From Stomoxys calcitrans (lineage: Eukaryota > Arthropoda > Insecta > Diptera > Muscidae), in NCBI RefSeq assembly GCF_963082655.1, contig NC_081552.1, positions 6,883,948 to 6,947,947 on the forward strand: a DNA stretch of 64,000 nt, read 5' to 3'. Position 1 is the first letter of the stretch; every line of letters starts with the position of its first letter. The position numbers were made by a program, and so were the translations under genes. This document shows positions 57,960-64,000 of the stretch, one piece after another. Below the pieces are notes generated by a model. It was not told the origin of the DNA. It saw nothing but the letters and a program-made list of their open reading frames with translations, and did no database searches.

Positions 57960-59190
57960 CTTAAACTAAATAAAAATATTTCCTAAAAATTTAAATTTTT
58001 CTTCATCTCGGAAATCGATTTCTCTCAAAAATAAAAAATTCTTTCAGACAAAAATATTTCTCTAAGAAGTCAAAATTTATCGCAAAAATAAAATGCCCCC
58101 TCATAATTGAGTGATTGCATTGAAATTCAATTGCAGTTTTTTCACAAATGGAAATTTTGAAAAATCAATATTTCCTTAAAAAAGATTATTTCTCTAGGAA
58201 AAAACTTTCTCTAAGAAAAAAATTCTCTCAGAAATAAATATTTCTCGCAGAAACAAATATTTATCTCATTGAAATAAATATTTTTCTGTTTTCGGTTCCG
58301 GCTATTTTTGAGTTTTTTGGTGCTATATGTTCTTTTTTAATTTTCTTCTCTTATTGCGCTCAAAGAAGGTATCATGATATGATCAAGTGTTCGTCTAAAA
58401 GAGGCATGTTTCTACTATTGGACAGTTCACTAATTAGTGAGTAGGTAGAAGCATGTAATCTTTTTAATCTTAAAGGACTGTGGATAAAGCCTTGGACAGC
58501 TTCGAAATCGCGATCTACGTAACCTGCAGAATGCATTTATAGCACACCACATTATGCCTTAACTTTCTAAAAAGGGGTTTTAGCCTATTGGTTTAAACTG
58601 GACCAAGAAATCCAACAATAAAATGCAACAACCAAAATAAAAAGAAGTGCAAAAACAGATTTTTCTCAGAATTAAATTTTTCTCACTCAAAAATAAACAA
58701 AATGTTTCCTAGAAATGAAAATTTCAACTAGAATTTTAAATTTTGTCAGAAATAAATAAAATTATTTCAGAAACGAAAATTTCTCTCAGATAAGAAAATT
58801 TCTCGCAAAAATTAAAGTTTCTCTCAGAAATTAAATTTCTCTCAGAAATTTAAGTTTCTCTCAGAACATTTCTTTCGGAAATCAAAATTGCTCTGATATG
58901 ATAATTTCTCTCATAAACTAAAATTTCTCTCAGAAATCTAACTTTCACTCAAAAATTTGAATTTTTCCCCAAAAAAAAATTAAATGTCTCTCACAAATTA
59001 TAATTTCTCTCAGAAATAAACATTCCTCTGAGGTTTCGGCAATGAAAATTTCTCTCAGGAATTAAAATGTCTTTCAAAAATAAAAAAATCTCTCAGGAAT
59101 GAATATTTCCTTCACGAAAGAAAATTTCTCTCCAATATAAAATTTTGTCTGACAAATTGAAATTTATCCCAGGAATAAACACGTTTTCAC
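57960..59190. repeat. Cryptic minisatellite of 'aaatttctctcagaaat' type
   Basis: Over 1.2 kb, variants of ATTTCTCTCAGAAAT recur dozens of times with irregular spacing of roughly 18-25 bp. Examples: 'gaaatttctctcagataag', 'aagtttctctcagaaattaa', 'taaaatttctctcagaaatc'. Each core is itself a near-palindrome (ATTTCT-ctc-AGAAAT). A stretch at about 58,290-58,670 is less repetitive. No coding content. Confidence 0.8.
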
Positions 59191-59234
59191 TAGAATGAAA
59201 GTTTTTAAAAAATTTAAATGTTTGTAAACATGAA

Positions 59235-61200
59235 GATTTTCCTAAGTGTCCCGTTGCGATACCTAAAGCTATACGGACCTCCATCTTACTTCCTTTTAGT
59301 AATAGCCTCGTCTTCTCACGATCTGGATCTCCCCATAGGACTTCCGCCGTCCTACCGAGAGTTTCGCTTTTCCACAGTGCTAGATGCGCATTCGTCGGAC
59401 TGGGTCGGGTTCGGGTTAACCAAGTTTATTGACGGCAGTTCTCTGGACATCATTGTCAATTCACTTGCTTTCTCATTCCCAGTTACTACGCTATGACCGG
59501 CATCCAAACGATGCCGATCGTGCCAATCTCAGAGAAGGCGTTAATCTCCTTCTTACACTCGAAGATTGTTCGTGACTGCCGGTGTTTATTGCCCTTATGG
59601 CCTTATGTTTATTGTCCGTAAAGATGTTCATACTGCAGGACCGTATTATGGTCAGACTGTCTAAAACAGATCTCAGTCCCTAGGTTCTCAATGTAGACCA
59701 CCAGGCCCTCCCTGTCCTTTAGCTTTGATCCATCCTGGAATCATGATCTACAAAATGGCAATACTAGGGTTCCGTCAATCCAAGACTGTGCCGCTGGCAG
59801 CAGTACTCCACTCGACCTCAAGTGTCGTATCAGGTATCCGATCGGAAACCTCTTCTATTCCTTCCAGGTTTCCTATCGCTGGCTCGATTATACAACGATG
59901 GTATGAGCTGCTCCCACCCTCAATCCATTTTCCCATCGCCTTAAGTCTCATAGCCGTATTGGCTGCCTCACACTTAATCTGTGGGTCGGATATCTAAAAA
60001 AGTGTCCAGTGCCCTAGTGGCCGTGGTCCTCATCGCTCCGCCTATGCCAAGACAACATGTTCTCTGAACGCGTTATATTATCCTTATGTTGCACTTTTTC
60101 TTCCTGGCAGTCCACCAAACTACTGAGGTGTAAGTAAGTAGCGGTCTAGTCAAGCTCCTGTAGAGCCAGCGGACTATCCTCGGATTCAGGCCCCATTTCG
60201 AGCCAACGGACCGTCTACATAGTGCGCAACATCTGTAAGTGTTCTAGCTACGCTCCTGAATGTGACACCCCCAATTCAGTTTCCTGTCCAAGATCACATT
60301 TAAGTATTTGACCTAGTCAGATATCGAAGTCATTTCATTAAGGAAACGAGGTGAGTTAAATTGGCCCACCTCCGTCTTCCTCGTGAAAAAGCAGATTCCA
60401 GACTTCTCTGGGTTAACATTGAGACTCCGATATCTATTCCAGTCATGTGCAATCTGCAAGACCCTTTCGGCCTTTATGCATAGCTGGTTCGGATTCTTAC
60501 CCCTTAAAAGTATTATAACATCGTCTGAGTAGCATACGGGTTCAAATCCCTCGTCAGTCAGCATCCGTAATAGGTTATTTATGGTGGTCACCCATAGGAG
60601 CGGCGATTAAATGCCCCTCTGTGGCGTGCCTTGTGCCACTTTCTCCCTTATATTTATGCCATGGGGCACACAATTTATCCATCTGTTCCTTAGCATATGG
60701 CTTATCCAGTCTTTAAGGACCGGGTCTACCCGATACCGGTCTAAGGATTAGATCAGTGTTACGGTCCGCACATTGTTAAAAGCCCTCTCGATGTCAATGC
60801 ATACCGCCAGTGTGTACGTTTTGGCATCGATGGATTCATCTATTTTATGCACAACCTCGTGCAGGAAAGTCTCCACAGACCTTCCTTTGACATAGGCAGG
60901 TCACTGGACATCCTACTCTTTATCGTGGTGTCCACAATACGTTCCATGGTTTTGAGTAGAAAGGCCTATAGGTCGGTAGGCCTTTGGTGTCGAATAACAT
61001 GCCTTGCCGAGCTTGGTTATAAAAACCACCCTTGGCTCCTGCCAGGCTTTCGGGGTATATGCAAGTCTCAGGTAGGCTGTGAAAATATTGGCTAGGTGGG
61101 GCGCCAGATAGTCTGCATCCGTCTTTAGCCTGAAATATTCCATCAGGTCCGGGTGTCTTAAATGGTTTGAAGCTCCTCAAGGAAACTAAAACGTTGATAG
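59235..61200 (-). pseudogene. LOA-like non-LTR retrotransposon, RT and RNase H remnant 3
   Basis: Reading the minus strand from 61,200 downward: LRSFKPFKTPGPDGIFQ (about 61,160), KAWQEPRVVFITKLGKA (61,040), degraded HAY/GRS region (60,890), an IEGAFNNV-like block (60,790), then TTINNLLRMLTDEGFEPVCY with SDDVIILL (60,500-60,590) and LNVNPEK (60,415). An RNase H part follows between 59,720 and 59,460 (a KLKDREGLVVYIENLGTEI-like frame, INAFSEIGTIGIVWMPV). A tail reading MEVRIALGIATGHLG ends near 59,240. It is closely related to the 20-kb copy and broken by stops. YADD reads YSDD here. Confidence 0.85.
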
Positions 61201-61315
61201 ATGACAACGGAGGACATGTTGAGTCTTGCGATGAAAGCACATTTTTCACAGGATACGACGAGACTCACGGAGACACCGGAGTTTTGGAATAATGATGTTG
61301 ATCAAAGAATTAAAA
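61200..61315 (+). mobile_element. Inverted piece of the LOA-like element
   Basis: 'cacaggatacgacgagactc' and 'ggagacaccggagttttgga' match the 20-kb copy at about 20,308-20,360 in plus orientation. The neighbouring remnant 59,235-61,200 is on the minus strand. A segment of roughly 100 bp was therefore inverted relative to the rest of this copy. Confidence 0.75.
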
Positions 61316-61462
61316 CCTACGTTAGGAATCCCGTGTGACTTACAAAAGGGTTCATGTCTAGTATTGCGTTCCCACTTATGTGCTCGCCTCATCATCCTCC
61401 CCACATGCCCGGCACATTCTATTAAGTGAGCTTGTAGTCCAACATATGTGTTTGAAAAACAA
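61316..61462. other. Unclassified spacer
   Basis: About 150 bp, moderately GC-rich, possibly more LOA-like element debris; not recognised. Confidence 0.4.
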
Positions 61463-62075
61463 ATTTTTTAAACCCACCACCAGTCACCTAATCTAGTCAT
61501 TCCGTTTGTAACAACTCAAAATATTCGTCTAAGGCCCCATAAAGTATATATATTCTTGATCGTTGTTCGATGTTCTGAGTCGATCTAGCCATGTCCGTCC
61601 GTCTGTCGAAATCACGATAGCAGTCGAACGCGTAAAGCTTGCCGCTTGAAATTTTGCATACATACTTAATATTGATGTAGGTCGTTGGTGATTGCAACTG
61701 GGTCATATCGGTTCAAATTAAGTATAGCTCCGATATAAACTGATCTCCCGATTTGATTTCTTGAGCCCCTGAAAGCCACAATTTTTCTCCGAATTGGCCG
61801 AAATTTCGCATGTCGTGAGACCCTTTGAGAAACTGGAAGCCGCTATTTTTGTCCGATTTGCACATAATTTTCTGTTATGACTTCCAACACCTGTGTTATG
61901 TACAGTTTAAATCAGTCAAGAAACTGGTATAGCCATATAAACCGATCTCCCTATTTGACTTTTTGAGCCCCTGGAAACCGCAATTTTTGTCTGATTTAAC
62001 TACAATTTTGCACGTACGTTATGACTCCAACAATTGTGTTTAGTACGGTCCAAGTCGGTCTATAACCTGATATTT
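61463..62075 (+). mobile_element. DINE-A-like element, 5' part
   Basis: It starts 'ttttttaaacccaccaccag', then 'cataaagtatatatattctt', 'gccatgtccgtccgtctgtc' and about three units. It stops at 'ctataacctgatat', where the Helitron 5' end begins. Confidence 0.82.
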
Positions 62076-62076
62076 G

Positions 62077-62713
62077 TCTTATATATAAAATTCAATTTGT
62101 GTTTGTTTGTTTGTCGGTTTGTTCCGTACAGACTCAAAAACGGCTGAACCGATTACCTTGAAATTTTCCCATATTGTGGTTGGTCTGGAAGAAAACATAG
62201 GCTATATAACTTTTTGATATCGGGAGGGGACGGACCCTCCCCCTTACCACAAAAGTACTACCCAAGAATAAAAGAGGACCGATCGGAACAATATGAGATT
62301 CAAATGAAAGGTATTCAAGAGTAGAGTACGAATTTCATAATAAAAGTTGGGTCCAAGTACCTGGAGGGCCGCCCCAGACGCAAAACCCCTTGAAATAGGT
62401 TTATTTGACGCTCATGACAATATGGGACTCAAATGAAAGGTATTCGAGAGTAGATTACAAATGTGGTCAAGAAGTAGAAATAGGCTTTATAATTTTTTGA
62501 TAACGGAAGAGGGCGGACCCTCCACCGTTACACTAAAAACACCACCCAAAATCAAAAGTGGACCGACAATGACAATATGGGCATCAAGTGAAAAGTATGT
62601 GGGAGTAGATAACGAATCTGGCATACAAATTCATGTCGAAGTATAGGGGATCACCCCACCCCCACAAAAACCCGCAAAATGGGACCATTAGCCAATCACG
62701 GATATATGGGACT
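62077..62713 (+). mobile_element. Helitron-like (HEL) 5' end inserted in DINE
   Basis: It begins TCTTATATATAAAATTC, followed by 'gtgtttgtttgtttgtcggt' and 'aaaaacggctgaaccgatta'. This is the TC...TATATAAAA start typical of insect Helitrons. About three units ('gacaatatgggactcaaatg') follow. It ends where a second HEL 5' region starts. Confidence 0.83.
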
Positions 62714-62802
62714 CGGTTTGTTTGTTCCGCATAGACTGAAAAACGCCAGAACCGATTTTCGCATATTGTGTAGGTTGGTCTGGAAGGAAACATCTTATAT
62801 AT
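62714..62802 (+). mobile_element. Second Helitron-like 5'-region fragment
   Basis: 'ggtttgtttgttccgcatag', 'aacgccagaaccgatt' and 'aggttggtctggaagg' repeat the sequence near 62,110-62,190. It is cut by the DINE-A insertion at 62,803. Confidence 0.75.
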
Positions 62803-63665
62803 AACAAGTAAAAGCGTGCTAAGTTCGGCCGGCCGAATCTTATATACCCTCCACCATGGATCGCAGTTCTTTTCCCGGCATCTCTTCTTAGGCAAAAAAG
62901 GATATAAGAAACGATTTGCTCTGCTATTAGAGCGATATCAAGATATGGTCCGGTTTGGACCACAATTAAATTATATGTTGTAGACCTGTGTAAAATGTCA
63001 GCCAATTCGAATAAGAATTGAGCCCTTTGGAGGCTCAAGAAGTAAAATAGAGAGATCGATTTATATGGGAGCTGTATCGGGCTATAGACCGATCCAGACC
63101 ATAATAAACACGTATGTTTATGTTCATGAGAGAATCCGTCATACAAAATTTCAGGCAAATCGGATAATAATTGCGACCTCAACAGGGTCAAGAAGTCAAG
63201 ATCCCAGATCGGTTTATATGACAACTATATCAGATTATGAACCGATTTGAACCTTATTTAACACAGTAGTTGAAAGAAAGAATAAAATACGTCATGCAAA
63301 ATTTCAGCCAAATCGGATAAGAATTGCGCCCTCTAGAGGCTCAAGAAGTCAAGATCCAAGATCGATTTATATGACAGCTATATCAGGATATCGACCGATT
63401 TGAACCATACTTGGCAAAGTTGTTGGATATCATAACAAAACATGTCGTGCAAATTTTCCTTCAAATCGGATAAGAATTGCGCACTCTAGAGGCTCAAGAA
63501 GTCAAGATCCAAGATCGGTTTATATGGCAGCTATATCAAAACATGGACCGATATGGCCGATTTACAATACCAACCGACCTACACTAATAAGAAGTATTTG
63601 TGCAAAATTTACAAACAGAATGACGAAAAAAGTATACCCTCCATCCTATGGTGGAGGGTATAAAA
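62803..63665 (-). mobile_element. DINE-A element with internal deletion, inserted in Helitron
   Basis: The 3' terminus 'aacaagtaaaagcgtgc' is at 62,803. The hairpin is shortened to a perfect TTCGGCCGGCCGAA palindrome. About three units follow. A deletion joins 'gtgcaaaattt' directly to 'acaaacagaatgacg', removing the microsatellite and most of the 5' block. The 5' terminus 'ggagggtataaaa' ends near 63,664. The longest open frame of the window (178 codons, minus, 63224-62688) spans its 3' part and adjacent HEL DNA and is not a gene. Confidence 0.88.
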
Positions 63666-64000
63666 ATTATTTTGTGTTTGTTTGTTTGTTTGTTTGTATC
63701 TTCGTGTGTTCCTTATAGACTCAGAAACGACTCCCCCTTACCCTAATTATCAGAAACACCAGCCCTCGGAGATGGGTCGCGAGATTTAAGCGAAATTTTG
63801 TGTGCTCTCATACAGTAAACTAAAAAATAAATTTGGCATCCAAATTTCAGATGGGGTACCAAGGGGGACCGCCCCACCCTAAAACCAACCAAACATATAC
63901 TTAGACCAATCACGACAATATGGGACTCAAATGAAATGTAATTAAGATTACAAAACTTATGGATCAAGAGTTAGGGGGACCACCCCAACCCCCAAAATAC
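63666..64000 (+). mobile_element. Helitron-like (HEL) 5' part, runs off the window
   Basis: 'ttgtgtttgtttgtttgttt', 'gttccttatagactcagaaa', then 'attatcagaaacaccagccc', 'tgtgtgctctcatacagta' and the first unit. The 5' 'TCTTATATATAAAA' is partly lost against the DINE end. It is truncated at 64,000. Confidence 0.82.

Noticed and set aside
57960..59190. Array of heat-shock or STAT elements
   Set aside because: The half-sites TTC and GAA in the core are separated by five bases, not the two of HSEs or the three to four of STAT sites.
62688..63224. Longest open frame (178 codons, minus) as a gene
   Set aside because: It runs through the 3' part and hairpin of a DINE-A copy and into Helitron DNA. 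Similar frames recur in other copies and both strands are open.

Overview
The window is repeat-rich eukaryotic DNA. I found no intact host protein-coding gene, no rRNA or tRNA gene and no prokaryote-type locus. Composition, the tRNA-derived SINE, the Tc1/mariner and LOA-like remnants, and above all many DINE-1/Helentron-like elements point to a dipteran nuclear genome. A calyptrate muscoid fly (Stomoxys/Musca/Haematobia type) is my best guess; the host call is inference.

The dominant component is a set of about 30 full or partial copies of DINE-1-like non-autonomous rolling-circle elements. I give them a sense strand running from a 5' end reading TTTTATACCCTCCACCATAG, through a (GTCC)n microsatellite block and tandem internal units, to a 3' end with the mirrored GGTGGAGGGTATA motif, a GC-rich hairpin (TTCGGCC/GGCCGAA) and the terminus CTTTTACTTGTT. 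Three subfamilies are visible. DINE-A has internal units spaced at exactly 153 bp. DINE-B has hairpin arms AAGTTCGGC/GCCGAACTT. DINE-C has a 'GGTGGTGGGTAT' end. A second rolling-circle family (HEL below) has canonical Helitron features: a TC 5' end followed by TATATAAAA and TTTG repeats, roughly 130-bp internal units, and a 3' end GCGGAGCGGGCCC...CAGCTAG followed by T.

Layout: 1-1.67 kb Helitron fragment, about 1 kb of (CTAA)n, short DINE. 1.87-13.55 kb almost continuous DINE elements, with a duplicated 340-bp segment (R340) and a mariner C-terminus. 13.55-16.34 kb mostly single-copy-looking DNA plus one DINE-A. 16.44-22.85 kb RTE-like fragment, long Helitron, SINE, MITE, LOA-like RT remnant, DINE-A. 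22.9-35.3 kb mariner remnants, an RTE-like endonuclease fragment, DINE-B/C, and a 597-bp mariner-derived foldback, alternating with AT-rich low-copy stretches. 35.3-41.1 kb DINE-A/C cluster. 41-49.3 kb mariner, SINE, the longest DINE-A microsatellite, and a small acidic ORF beside a SINE. 49.3-53.8 kb low-copy DNA then a LOA-like RT/RNase H remnant. 54-57.9 kb DINE, R340 and Helitron. 57.9-59.2 kb cryptic minisatellite. 59.2-61.3 kb a third LOA-like remnant on the minus strand. 61.5-64 kb reciprocally nested DINE and Helitron copies.

There is no gene network to describe. What holds together is transposon history: shared chimeric junctions at distant loci, exact unit periodicity, nested insertions and foldback rearrangements. 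Nearly all longer open frames, including the longest (178 codons), lie inside DINE or Helitron repeats and are by-products of their periodicity.
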